This document shows positions 1 through 11,670 of a stretch of 64,000 nt of DNA, piece by piece. The position numbers were made by a program, and so were the translations under genes. This DNA is from Rheum nobile. Lineage: Eukaryota; Streptophyta; Magnoliopsida; Caryophyllales; Polygonaceae. The stretch is from assembly GCA_027886185.1 (NCBI GenBank), contig WOAB01000125.1:682001-746000 (forward strand). Direction: 5' to 3'. Numbering within the stretch: position 1 is the stretch's first letter; each line of letters starts with the position of its first letter. A model generated the notes under the pieces. It ran no database searches and had not been told where the DNA came from. It saw nothing but the letters and a program-made list of their open reading frames with translations.

Positions 1-184
1 CCCTAACGACTTCCACAACATCCCCCTGGCACACGTCACGACTCCAGCAGTTCCCAAAATCCACAAAGTGACCAACAACGATAACGCTCGAAAAGCAGAC
101 GAAACACCCTTAGAAGAAGTAGTCTCAGCAGAGGTAGACGATGACACCGAAGACAACATTATAAATAATCAAGACGACTGGACT
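1..184 (+). pseudogene. Tat-type Ty3/gypsy pol fragment, left of CACTA insertion
   Basis: The plus frame is open to the CACTA insertion point and ends in an acidic linker (D-D-T-E-D, then D-D-W). This is the kind of linker that lies between RNase H and integrase in Tat-lineage Ty3/gypsy polyproteins. The same frame resumes at 11671 after one copy of the ACT target duplication, with the W-x-x-P-x-I-x-W-L-type block that precedes the integrase zinc finger in this lineage. The two pieces are therefore one gene split by the CACTA element. The upstream part (gag, protease, RT) lies outside the window. Lineage assignment is from pattern recognition. Confidence 0.7.
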
Positions 185-204
185 CACTAGTACAAATTTA
201 GTGT

Positions 205-605
205 TTTATCCCGGTTCCGTGCCTTCATTTATCCCGGTTGTGAACCGAGATATTTAGTTCCGTGATAAAAAAGAAACCGTCTCACATCCGTGATAAACAC
301 ATATTATTTATCACGGTCCTACAACCGTGATATATAGTCATAAAAACCGGTATTAAAGAAGGCATGCGCGGTCCCTTATTGGTTAATATCACGGTTACGA
401 ACCGTTATGTCTTGTTTTTATAACCGTGATAAAAGATCAAATTCGAGCGCGCGTAAATATCATTTTATCACGGTTATTGATAGCGAGATGTATGATATGA
501 AAATTCGCGCCAGATTAAAGATGTTTTTATCACGGTTTTCGGTATCCGGGATATATACAACTAGTCCGAAAAAACATTTTAGTACGGTTAATTAATATCC
601 GGGAT
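205..605. repeat. CACTA subterminal repeat region (right functional end)
   Basis: Short motifs of the type TATCACGGTT / AACCGTGATA and TTTATCCCGG recur in both orientations from just inside the terminal repeat to about 605. They are the expected kind of subterminal binding site for the TNPA protein. I see no genuine gene here; a 62-codon reading frame at 407-595 only translates the repeats. Confidence 0.75.
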
Positions 606-1163
606 ATAAAACCTTCTAGTTTAAGTTCCCAATGCACTAATTTGCTTGCTTGCCTGTCCCCTGTACTATATACATATTTCACCCACATTTCATCTTTGAT
701 TCGTCAAAGGCATACAACATACACACTTCTCATCTCATAACGAACCACACAATATTATGTCAAAAATTATATTTCATATACTTCATAAGAAGATATAGAG
801 AACACGAGTTCAAATCGAGTTAAATAGTCGAATATTAAAGTAAATCAAAGTTGTACCTATGATTGCTAAGAATCAATATATAATCTATTTCAAAAATGTG
901 TTCACTCCAACTAAAAATATACTAAATAAGTTTGCATCTACTAATACTTCAGTTAAGAGTTGAAATCTGAAGAATTTGAATCCCTTGCTAGCAATTGAGG
1001 ACCTGAACAAGTTAAGAAAATAGAACATATATATTAGTTCAGATTACATGTATAAATGATTTAAACAAACGTGTAACTTCATTCTTACTTATATATGCAC
1101 GAAATTTAAAAACCTTTAAAATGATTTAAAACCATATATGGTACTAAAAGATAAGAAATTTAC

Positions 1164-1462
1164 CTAACTGTCAGTAATTTCACTATAAAATTCCATCCAC
1201 TCCACTCGAATTTGATCAATTTCTTCTTGTGTATACTTTTCCTTTCTTGAATAATACTGCAAATTTAAAGACAAGTTAGACAGCATGTACAGTAACGTAG
1301 CTGCACCATTCGAGAAAAAATAGATAATTAAAATAAACAAAAGTTACCAAAAATAGTCAACACTAACAAAAGAAATTACTATATAGCACAATAACTGAAA
1401 GAACTTGTGCCTAAAACAGTAAAACTACCAGATCAGAGGAGGTAATTTATCAAATAGCCTCC

Positions 1463-1506
<44 letters not shown>

Positions 1507-4500
1507 GGATGTCCCCACACCAAACAGATCAGAAACTCATCACTTCATATATATATATACGCATAATGTCAATTTAGACAATAAGACATCCTTGAGATAA
1601 TTTGTCAAATATCCAATACCTCTTCTGGGATCGAATTCGTGTATCGTTTATCAACGATCTCCCGCATGAATCGCAACACATAGTATCCACAATCAACCTT
1701 GCTAGTGTGGCGAGGACACTATAATTATACAAATAAATATATTAGTATCCAACAAAATATCAGGCAACTTTCAAATAAAAGTCTACAATAGATAATATTT
1801 TTACTTTTATCTTAACCCATCGTGTGTGTTGGCGAGATTTCTTTTGATTTTTACCAGCCCAAAACATCCTTAAGCTCCTGGCGACAGAGTTATTTTTATA
1901 AGAAAAGAAAGTACAAGATATAACATTGCATTATATAACAAATAAACTAATTTTAATTATATAAACTTACGTGTCAATGAAAATCTGGACATCCATAGGA
2001 ATCTCTCCTCGAAGTGGATCAAGGTAGTAGACAATGTCATCTTTGACATTAATAGCCAGTAATACCCAATGTGACCTGGACATACCTCAAGTGTGAATGT
2101 AACTATAGCTTATAGAAGGTACTTTGATACAAATATAAAGAAAGAGATAAGTAGATTGATACCCAAAGTTGTATGGTGCTAAGACCATTTTCATCTCGAT
2201 GTCTCCTCTAATTGAGTTAGCAATATATTGTTGGCGGTCAGTCAACGTCTTACGACTCTCTCCGGGAGATACACTTGATGGACAAAGGAATCCGTACATA
2301 TGATCCACATTGTGACAATGTGTGTCCCACAAGTATCTACAAGCACAACAAAAATCACTTACCGTCTTGAAAAATTAATTATAATTAGTATAATATATCA
2401 TCAACTTACTTGATATATAATGAGGTATGAGTTGCGGTTATTTCTTTTCCGTCCAACAATTGCCCGTCAATCTTACCAACTAAAATTGTGTGTTCATAAC
2501 CCATGATCACATTAGGCAACTTTATGTTGCGTATTGTATTCCCCATGGCACGATGGTACCAAAAAAAGTTTGGCATTCTATTGGTGTAGGATTCGACCAT
2601 ATCTCTTCTCGATGAAAGATGGATGATAGATTCATTAGTCGCAACTACTGGGTTTACCGCAATTTTCGGTGCTTCCTTTCGGGGTTTCTCCAAATCCTTG
2701 AAATTAGAGACAAAAATCAGATTTAACTCAGTTGAAACAAAAAAAATATGTAACCAACAATATCAAATTTAGATATACCGTAGTTGTTGAAACAAGTTCA
2801 ATTGGCCATGCAACAAATCCGCCAATGGCCTGAAAAACTGTCTGAACTTCATCAGTAGGTCGTGGAAGCCCTACTTCTCCCTTTCCTGGCATAGGGGTGA
2901 TTACTTGAACTTTAAAACACCCAAGATCCAATGCGCGATGGTGTAATTTAACGCCAGAGGTGGATCGACAAACACTACCTTTTGCCACTTGTTGGCCCAT
3001 GTTTGGCCAAAACAAGGTACATGGCAGAAACTCCTATAACACATATATAAAATACTTAACTTGTATGTATCAATACGTGCATTACAATTAAATATTATTT
3101 TAGAATTAGCTTGATAAATTACCTCATTTAAAGAGTTAAAAGAGGCAGATGGAGGGGCACAAGAAGGTTGAACAGTTGGACTACCCTTTTTTGATGATAG
3201 ATGAATGGTAGATTCATTGCTCTTAACTCTCCCCTTAATCAATTTGGTTTGTGTCTCCTTAATACTTTGCACCGAGTCCTTGAATTAAGGACAAGTATCA
3301 CAACAATAAAAATGTTTAAGGCTCAACTTCAAGCATGCAATATATAAAATCCCCAAAAAAGATTAAAAAAAAGTAATAAAGTAACGTCCATCAATGCCTA
3401 AATACCAAAATAATTTACCTCATTTGAGTTAACCGTAGTATCTGGCGGAATAGAAGAAGGGTCGACATTCGGAGCAACGGGCACTTGGGGTATGCGACTT
3501 CCAAATTGAGGGATAGGTGTTGATAAATGAGGCAACTCTTTAGACACTTCTTGAAGTAATTTCACAATGAATCCTTGCATTTCCATAATTTTTGCTTGAG
3601 AATTTGTATGTCGTTCTTGCATTTCTTTTAGTTTTTCTCCCATCGTTTCCTCAATTTCTTTCACAGCACGTGCGATAGCAGCATCTGACATCGATGAATT
3701 TCGAGATGTACGTCCATAATACTCCCTCATCGTGACATATTGACCAACTCCTCGAATACGTCCTGGGTGTTCTTCCTTGTCCAAAGCCAAAGATAATATA
3801 TCTTGCCGCTCAGATATTTGAATCTCACCTAGTGATGCTTGTTCTGACAAATTCTCCTATAAATAGAAATTTAAAACATGTTAGTATTAGATGATGTTGA
3901 CTATGAAGAAGATTTTGACAGCATACTTCAAGAGAAAATTCAGAAGAAAACTTGTGGACATACCATTATATTTACCAACTCTTGTACTTCAGGAGCAAAT
4001 TGACCATCCTTTTGTAGTCGAGCTTTCTTCCATAAATCTGCTCGTGATATATTAGAAGTGCCCAACTCTCTTTTCTGGAAAAGATTATCAATGTCAAAAA
4101 AGTACTTACGAATAAAATTTTAAACAATAATTAAGATGTACTAATTATTACCATTTTTGCACTTATCCCAGCATATCCTAAACGAGACCCTCGATATGAG
4201 TATTTATTCTTGAGAGAGAGTTGTCGATGTGCTTCACTTGATTCATGTTGATTACATGTTAACACTAATATACATAATATACAAGCTTGTTTGAGTTCTG
4301 TGTTGCATTCCTAAAATTATTAAATTTTACCTTAAACTCTTCAGACTGCCGAGTGCTAATGAACGTATTCCATTGATCTTGATTAATGTATTGAGTATAC
4401 ATTTCTGGTGGACTTAAACGGAGATCTTCATCTTCATCAAACATATGATGTGTCGTCAAGTCCGATTTAAATCTCCTCCATAAAGTATTAGCTACCTTCA

Positions 4501-5242
4501 GTAACCAAAACTTCTTTTGTTGTGGAAGAATAAAAGCCATCTGGAAAAGCACCATATGAAAAATACATAGAAGTAATATATTAAAATAAAGACAACACAA
4601 CTAGCAGTTCAAAATTGAAACAATACCAAAATCAAAACAATCCTATATTACCATAATATAGGATTGTTTGCTGATTGATGATTCTTTGCTGCCACATATA
4701 GATGTAGACTGCTTTGTATCTGATTAGTTTCAAAGTTACTCTTCAAAGAAACCGAAAGCATAATGTGCAGGGAAAGCAAAGAAGGTTGAGATGGAAGGGC
4801 AAGTGTTACAGATGGAAGTTTGACTAATCAAGTTGAGGTACTAGCAGATTCCTAAGTTATGTTTTCAACAATAGAGGAAAGAGGCATATACTAAATTAAT
4901 TATCTCGCTAATTCATAAATATCATAAGTATGTCACTAAGTGCACAAATCAAACAATGCTTACCAGAACTTCTTTCCAAACCATATCTTTCAATGTTTGT
5001 GGGACGTTTCGCCAATCAGAGAATGTGATAGCCACTAACCGCTTAACGGTTGTGCCTATGTAACTCTTCAACTCAGCAGCATGTGAACCAATGGCTTGGC
5101 CATCATCATCCCATTCAACTTGAAATTTCACACCACTTGTGATAGCTTTAGTGACCTCCTTGGACATGGTAGCTCCTCTAGTGCCACGTATTGTAGCAGA
5201 CTCTGATTGTTTTTCTTTTACGGCGTGTCTTTTAGAATTCAT
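1164..5242 (-). CDS. TNPA-like (Transposase_24) protein fused to Ulp1-type cysteine protease
   Basis: Multi-exon gene read right to left. The first clear exon starts at ATG 5242 (to about 4949). Exons near 4600-4330, 4260-4150, 4080-3965 and 3856-3418 carry the plant Ptta/En/Spm (Transposase_24) pattern, including H-P-G-R-I-R-G-V-G followed by V-T-x-x-x-Y-Y. Exons at about 3272-2780 and 2697-2410 hold the linker (G-G-F-V-A-W-P). The protease follows: W-D-T-H near 2338, S-H-W-V-L with the catalytic His and Y-Y-L-D-P-L with the catalytic Asp near 2070-2000, and D-C-G-Y-Y-V-L-R-F-M with the nucleophile Cys in exon 1620-1718. The last exon ends at the TAG at 1164-1166. Ulp1 domains cleave SUMO-like conjugates; a role in transposition is unproven. 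The usual oxyanion Gln six residues before the Cys is His here. Exon borders are approximate except 1620-1718. Confidence 0.75.
1466..1503. repeat. (AT)n microsatellite in a hairpin context
   Basis: About 19 AT dinucleotides are flanked by CCTTC on the left and GAAGG on the right, so the tract plus flanks form a perfect inverted repeat. It lies in an intron of the CACTA Ulp1-like gene. Confidence 0.9.
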
Positions 5243-5477
5243 CTACAGACAGCAAAACCAGCAGTTAGAACAATCAATGAATATAGTATTTAATATATAT
5301 ATATATAAAATAAATCAAGTAACAATCATAGATGTATAATGCTCTTAATCTGCAATGGGTAGATACCTAAATGATCTTCTATTTACATGATTATTTCCAT
5401 CATAATAAAAGAAGTTTAGAGCAGCATCTCAAAGAGTACTATTCATTCTAATTTGCTGTAAACAAATCCTACTTTAG

Positions 5478-5698
5478 GTTGGAGAACAATGCTTGTGGTC
5501 CCTGAGCTTGAGAGAGAGGTTGAGCTCCTCTGCGAATTGAGGGATACCCGCAAGGTGCGTAATTGTTTTTCCATTTCTGAACTATTTTGTTAAGGTCTAG
5601 ATTCAACTGTTATATTTAAATTATCAGGAATTTCGAGTACTAAGGAATGAGCGTGATCACATTGAAGATAAGATTCATCATTTAGAATGGTCCCATAA
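5478..5698 (+). pseudogene. Captured coiled-coil gene fragment (two exons, opposite strand)
   Basis: Two short open segments lie on the plus strand between the two minus-strand transposase genes: 5478-5554 and 5628-5698, separated by a 73-bp intron with GT...AG ends. A further GTAAGT donor starts at 5699. Both are read in one frame and are rich in L, E, R and K (for example L-E-R-E-V-E-L-L-C-E-L), which suggests a coiled coil. CACTA elements are known to capture host gene pieces. I do not recognise the parent gene. No start or stop belongs to it, so it is a fragment. Confidence 0.55.
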
Positions 5699-6216
5699 GT
5701 AAGTTTCAATCTGGGAATCTATAATATGTGATGGTGGTATTAGGATTTTGTCATTAATTATTACATGCTTACTGCTTAGAGGCTTTTATTTTTTGGGTTC
5801 CTTTTGAATTCAGAGGCTATTATCCATGCTGTCTATTTTGTGTTGCAAGTTTGTTTATTATTGAGGATTTTTAATTTAATAGGTAGTGAGTATCTTGATG
5901 TCTGCCATGCTACTTAACCTTTTACAAATCCTTCAGTCTCTTCTGCTCTCACATTCTGCAGCAACTGAACTAAACAGCTTGTTATTTTTATGGAAATAAT
6001 CATGTAAATATCGTGGTTTAAGATAAATAAAGTAGTATTTATATGTAACTCTAAAAATTACTAATATTTCATTCATTGTTTAATACAAAATATAAATTTT
6101 AACAAATTATAATTAACATTTTAATTTTTAAAAATACTGCAGTTTTAGGGGGTCTTCAACTAGTATATACAAATGTGTGAATATTTATAATAAATACTTA
6201 CAATTAGCTAGTACTC

Positions 6217-9200
6217 CTAGTTTTGGTTTAGTTTTCTTTTCTTGCTCAAGTTTGAACTACTAGAGTTGCCACCTTCAGCTTGGGTCCCATCATTAAGCCA
6301 TATACCTTCCCTGTGATCAACTCTCATATAAACGTCGTCTCCTTCATCTTCACAAGGAGGTGATGCAACTAAAAATGTGCTAGAACTCTCTTCAGAAATA
6401 TCTTCAAAATCTTCATAAATGTTTGTTGTTGACATGACAATCGACCACCTCTTATCACTAGGATCAGTGACATAAAATATTTGCTTTGCCTGTGTAGCCA
6501 ATATAAATGGATCCTCTGTATGAGAGGCTTTGTTAAGATCTACTAAAGTAAACCCCATTTGATCAACTCGAACGCCATTATTATTGTCAGCCCACTTGCA
6601 ATAAAACATTGGGATTTGTATTTTATCTGCATAGATCAACACCCATATGTCTTCAATCACACCATAATATGACATACTTGCATACACATGATTCTTATCT
6701 TTTGAACTACTGACATACATTGACTGAGCCACTAAAGTCACACCACTATTCTGCGTTGTACTTCTATCATCAAGGTCCTTTGTGTAGAATGTGGAGTTTC
6801 TCACTTCCATGCTTGTGTAACTCATTAATTGATATTTTGGACCTTGAGATATCCATTTCAAATTTTCTGAGATATCTTCTCCTGATTCAATCTCCTCAAG
6901 TATCACTTTGCGAAACCAGTCTATGAATGTTCGATTATGTTTAGTAGTCACCCACCTCTCATTTCTAGAATTTCGCGGATTACAACTTTTCACATAACTC
7001 ATGTGCTCAGCCACGTAAGGTTCAACCTCCTCAGTGTTGTGAAGAACATATAGATGTGCTTTTCTCCACATTTCATTGTCAGTATTCAATATCTTGCATC
7101 CCGACCTGCCCTTCCATTCTAGATCCATTGAGTGAGAACGTTTTGGAAGACCAATGGCCTCCACATCAGACAAGTAATCACTACAGAATTCAACTGCTTC
7201 TTCCACGATGTAGCGCTCAACAATGCAACCTTCGGGCTGATTTGGATTCTTCACATACCCCTTCAATACTTTCATATTACGCTCAACTGGATACATCCAT
7301 CTTAGGGGGGGAGGGCCACACAATTGAACCTCTCGAACCAAGTGCACCATTAAATGCACCATGATATCAAAAAAAAGTAGGTGGAAAGTACATCTCCAAT
7401 TGGCACATGGTTTCAATAGCATCTTTTTGTAATTCTGCCAACTCTTGGAGGTCAATCACTTTACTACATAGTTTCCTAAAAAAGAAACAAAGTCTGGTGA
7501 TGGAAAGTCGTACCTCCTTAGGCAATATCGAACGAATTGCTATTGATAGCAATTTTTGCATTAGAATATGACAATCATGAGATTTCAATCCTGTTAGTTT
7601 CAAGTCTTTTAATGACACAAGACTCCTAATATTGGAACAATACCCCAGTGGAACTTTGATGTTTTGAAGGATGCTACAAAACTCTTCTTTCTCCTTCTTC
7701 GATAGAGTATAACACGCAGGAGGTAAGTAGGTTCGTGACCCATCAGTAACATGTGCCAGTTCTCCTCTAATATTCAACTGAAGATAATCTCGTCTAGCAT
7801 TAATACCATCTTTTGTTTTTCCGGGTTGGTTGAGTAATGTGCCGACGAGACTATCACAAATATTTTTCTCAATGTGCATCACATCAAGACAGTGTTTCAC
7901 AAATAAATCTTTCCAATATGGAAGTTCAAAGAATATAGATCGCTTTTTCCAGCCATCTACAGATTCAACTTTATTATTTTTCCCAAATGTCACATCTAGA
8001 TCTTTTACCAAATCGAAAACTTGCTCACCAGACAACGGAATTGGCGCATTTCCTTCTTCTGTACTTCCATTGAAAGCTTTGCATAATCTTCGATAACGAT
8101 GGTCTTTAGGTAAGAATTTTCGATACTCAAGGTAAACTGTCTTTTTACTCTCACTCAATTGACAATGGCATGTATTCCTCATACATATAGGGCATGCATA
8201 GTGTCCTTTAACTGTATAACCGGACAAATTTCCATAAGCTGGAAAATCATTTATAGTGCAGAATAACATGGCTCTAAGACAAAAATTCTGCATACGATGT
8301 GAATCATAAATCTCAACACCATCCTTCCACAAAATTTTTAGGTCATCAATGAGAGGTGCCAAATAGACATCAATATCATTTCCTGGTTGCTTCGGCCCCG
8401 AAATCAACAACGACAACATCATGTATTTGCGTTTCATGCACAAATCTGGTGGGAGATTATAAATCATCAAAACAACTGGCCATGTACTGTGACTGCTACT
8501 TAGATTCCCAAAAGGGTTCATGCCATCAGTAGAAAGAGCAAGCCGCAGATTTCTGTCTTCTTTTCCAAACTCAGGGTACAATGTATCAATTGTTTTCCAC
8601 TGTGGAGAATCAGCCGGATGTCAAAGTTTGCCATCTTTTATTCTTTTATCTGTGTGCCATGTCAGTTTTTCTGCTTCTTTAGAGTTAACAAACATACGTC
8701 GAAACCTTGGCATTATAGGAAAATACCATAACACCTTCGCTGGAGCCCCATTCTTCTTATATCGTGAAGTACCACATTTAGGGTTTGGGCAACTCTCCAA
8801 TGATGCATTTTTGTTTCTGTACAATATGCAATCATTGGGACACGCGTGTATCCGCTCATAATTCAAACCTATTGAGCGCAAAATCTTTTTCGCCTCATAT
8901 GTACGTTGAGGGAGATAATTATCCTCGGGAAGCATTTCTTTCAGAAGTCCAAGTAGATTTGTAAAGCTCTTATCAGTCCATCCATTACTCACTTTCAAGT
9001 TGTACAATTTGAGAAGAGCAGACAGCCTTGTAAATCTTTTACAGCCGTTGTACAAGGGCTTATGAGCATCATCGATCAAGTTTGAAAACAAATCAGGACG
9101 GCCTTGAAACAGCTCCTCAACATTGTGTACCATTTCATCCATTCTATCACCTTCAAACATATCATTTATATCATGTGCTTCTATGTTGGGAGTAACTGAA

Positions 9201-9439
9201 TCCTCAAAATCTTCTTCTTCATGCCATATCCACCGTGTGTAGCCTTGAGATATACCGTTAATGATAAGGTGGTCCCTTATTTGGTCGTCACTAATCCACT
9301 TAACGAAAGAACACTTCACACATGGACAACGTATCCTCTGAGGATCAACCCCGTGGTTAAGCGAAAATTGAATGAAGTCCTCGACACCATCAGCATACTC
9401 TTGTGACAAACGACTCTTACTCATCCAATCTCGATCCAT
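6217..9439 (-). pseudogene. CACTA TNPD transposase (TNP2 / Transposase_21), broken
   Basis: The start ATG is at 9437-9439. The N-terminal part is the transposase-associated domain with C-P-C-V-K-C. The TNP2 (Transposase_21) core follows, with S-T-D-G-M-N-P-F near 8525 and L-D-V-M-H-I-E-K-N near 7870, the conserved acidic blocks of this family. Then come DUF4218-like and DUF4216-like C-terminal regions, ending in a basic K-K-R-K stretch at the TAG/6217 end. There are two lesions. A TGA at 8621-8623 sits where family members usually have Arg before H-P-A-D-S; the frame is unchanged on both sides. A run of eight A (eight T in the coding sense) at 7369-7376 shifts the frame inside the Y-F-P-P-x-F-F-D-I-M-V-H block, where seven T would keep it open. 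Apart from these the protein is complete. Confidence 0.9.
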
Positions 9440-11036
9440 TGTTCGAATGAAGTCTAAATTTGCTTATTTCTTATCAAATCAAGAACAGTAAATGAAAAAA
9501 AATAAAAAACTAACCATTATTAAATTATATATATCTTGACTCATGTCAATCCATTACGATTATTAAAACTAAGAGCTATGTAACTGAAGTTTACAGTCAG
9601 GCAAAATTCAGTAAATAAAAATTATTCAGAGTAGACAAAATATGAAAATAAGTAAGCGACAAACTAGATGGAAACTAAATGTCAATTCAGCCATCTAAAA
9701 GTTATAGGACCTAATTAATTTTTTATTTAATAAATATCTCACTCCTAAACTGAAAATATCATACTAATTGACATTTAACTAGCATATCTAACAAATTAGA
9801 GCTCAATACTACAGCCATGTAATTTTAAGTTGGCCAAATCTGCGCTTTACTGATGTTTTGTATGTTAAAATACACCAAAGTTGTAAGTTGGCAAGCTAAT
9901 TTCAAAACTGAACTTTTCACTGTAAAGTTTTATTGTTTTTTTCTGACCTTGGTTTATCTTATTACAGTTTTATAGGTGATGAGTGTGCAAAGGATTGAGT
10001 ATATAGACACATTGTGGGATTGAGCTACATATGCACTTTTTGCTTCATATAAAACATTAGTCTTCTTTACAACTTCTTTCATTATATTTTGCAACACAAG
10101 TAGCAGTGTGCCAGTGTAGGAGTTTGCTAGTAAAATGGATCAAAAGATTTATCTATTGAAATAAATCAACATCAGGAAGGGGAATCAATTGCCTAAGAAA
10201 CATTATTTGAGACATAAAAAAACTTATCATTCTAAAATAGATAGTATATTATACGATGTAAAGAGCAATTAGGAAGAAGAAATTGGTTCTTGTGGTACCT
10301 TGAAATTGTCGCTCCAAATTGTTGGTTTGCAACAAGACAACAACGTCGTCTCTTCCTTAGAATCCAATGCCGCTACGGTCTTCTAAATTTTTGTTCTTGC
10401 GTCCCTTCAGAACAAAAATGACAATTATAAGCTAAAACGCTCTTTACAAGCACAATTGTAACTAATGTTAAGAGAAAAAAACATGGACAAAAAATTACAT
10501 AGAAGAAAATTTATCAAAAGCCTTGTGATAAATTTTTTCCAGCGAATAAAATTACACAAGAAGAGTCTCATAGCAGTAGTTTCCACAAGGAAGATATGCT
10601 CAAAACAACGGAAACCAACATAGAGCCATCACAAACTCCATCAAAAGAATGAAGAGATGATAAGAATAAAAAACACAAAGTTCTGATGTAAATTAATCCC
10701 TTGAAAAATACAGAGAGCTAAAGAGACATGAAGCCCTAGAAATTGAAAATCGCACACCTCCAGCTTAAAACCAATGGAGCTTGAATTAATGCACTTTTTT
10801 CCTTTACCGAGGGCTTCACGCCAGAACCATACAGCCTAACAATTTGAAGTGAAAATTGTGAAGTCATTACTTGACCTCTTACAACCTAAGACAATTCTAC
10901 AAACACCTTATGGGCGCAAACATATGTAAAAGTGCTTGAATCCCGCAAGAGCAATTAGGAAGAAGAAAATAGGTTGTTTCATCTTCAATCAACAAAAGAA
11001 CATATACAAAATTAGGGTTGGGATACCTTGAAATTG
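9440..11036. other. CACTA 5' leader/promoter region of TNPD, no clear gene
   Basis: About 1.6 kb upstream of the TNPD start on the minus strand. It is AT-rich with no convincing coding exon. It contains a diverged direct duplication: 10261-10324 recurs at 10947-11054 with an internal insertion of about 40 bp. Both copies share A-G-C-A-A-T-T-A-G-G-A-A-G and end in a CCTTGAAATTGTC block. The duplicated block may be an alternative untranslated first exon, which is a guess. Confidence 0.5.
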
Positions 11037-11174
11037 TCATTCCAAATTGCTGGGGAGAGCAGCGGAATTTTGGCCGGAATTTTGGCCGGATTTCCAGTGT
11101 CCTCTCTCTCTTTTGTGGTCGGAGTGAGGCTTGAAGTAGCTAGTTGCGCCGATGATGGTTGTGGGGAGAGCAGC

Positions 11175-11273
11175 GGGGGCTAGGAAGAAGGCGACGCCGA
11201 TGGGGGCTACGAAGAAGGCGACGCCGATGGGGGTTAGGAAGAAGGCGACGCCGATGGGGGCTACGCCGACGAG
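11175..11273. repeat. 27-bp tandem repeat, about 3.5 copies
   Basis: Units start at 11175, 11202, 11229 and 11256, each built as GGGGGCTA[C/G]GAAGAAGG followed by CGACGCCGAT. The period of 27 keeps reading frames open on both strands, giving a 9-residue periodicity. GC content is far higher than in the surrounding element. It lies between the TNPD gene and the functional left terminus. Confidence 0.85.
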
Positions 11274-11494
11274 AGCTGCGAAGAGGGAAGAAGGTGACGC
11301 CGACGAGAACTGCGAAGAGGGCGGCAAAGCTAGGGCGAGAGACGATCGATCAGAGGAGGGATGAAAGATTTAATTTTTGGTCTGTTATGTGCTTTTGGAC
11401 AATTTTGTAAATTAATTTCCAAAAATTAAAAGATTAATATCATATGCCAATTGTTAATGTGCCGCGCGCGTATAAAAAATATTATTATCACCTT

Positions 11495-11650
11495 TTTTTA
11501 TCCCGGATTGTTTAGAATCGGGATATATTGTTTTCGACTTTTTGCGCCTTAATTTTTAATCACGGATATGCGGACGGTCCGTGATAAAAATGTTCCAAAA
11601 TCTTTTTAAGACAGTCCTACACATAACCGGGATAAAAAAAAGGTGATAAA
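11495..11650. repeat. CACTA subterminal repeats (left functional end)
   Basis: Copies of TTTATCCCGG, ATCACGGATA, GTCCGTGATA and ACCGGGATAAA in both orientations mirror those at 205-605 and adjoin the terminal repeat. Confidence 0.75.
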
Positions 11651-11670
11651 ACACTAAATTTGTACTAGTG

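Larger units (their letters stand above)
185..11670 (-). mobile_element. CACTA (En/Spm) DNA transposon, complete ends
   Basis: The element starts CACTAGTACAAATTTAG and ends with the exact reverse complement. The terminal inverted repeat is perfect for 26 bp (185-210 and 11645-11670). It is flanked by a 3-bp target duplication ACT (182-184 and 11671-11673), as expected for CACTA elements. Both transposase genes read on the minus strand, so the functional left end is at 11670. Order along the element: TNPD (9439 to 6217), then a TNPA-like/Ulp1 gene (5242 to 1164). It lies inside a Tat retrotransposon pol gene. TNPD carries a nonsense codon and a frameshift, so this copy is probably not autonomous, but the intact ends could still be mobilised in trans. 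Confidence 0.95.

Noticed and set aside
11152..11410. Two basic open frames on the plus strand
   Set aside because: They arise from the 27-bp tandem repeat and lack start context or homology.
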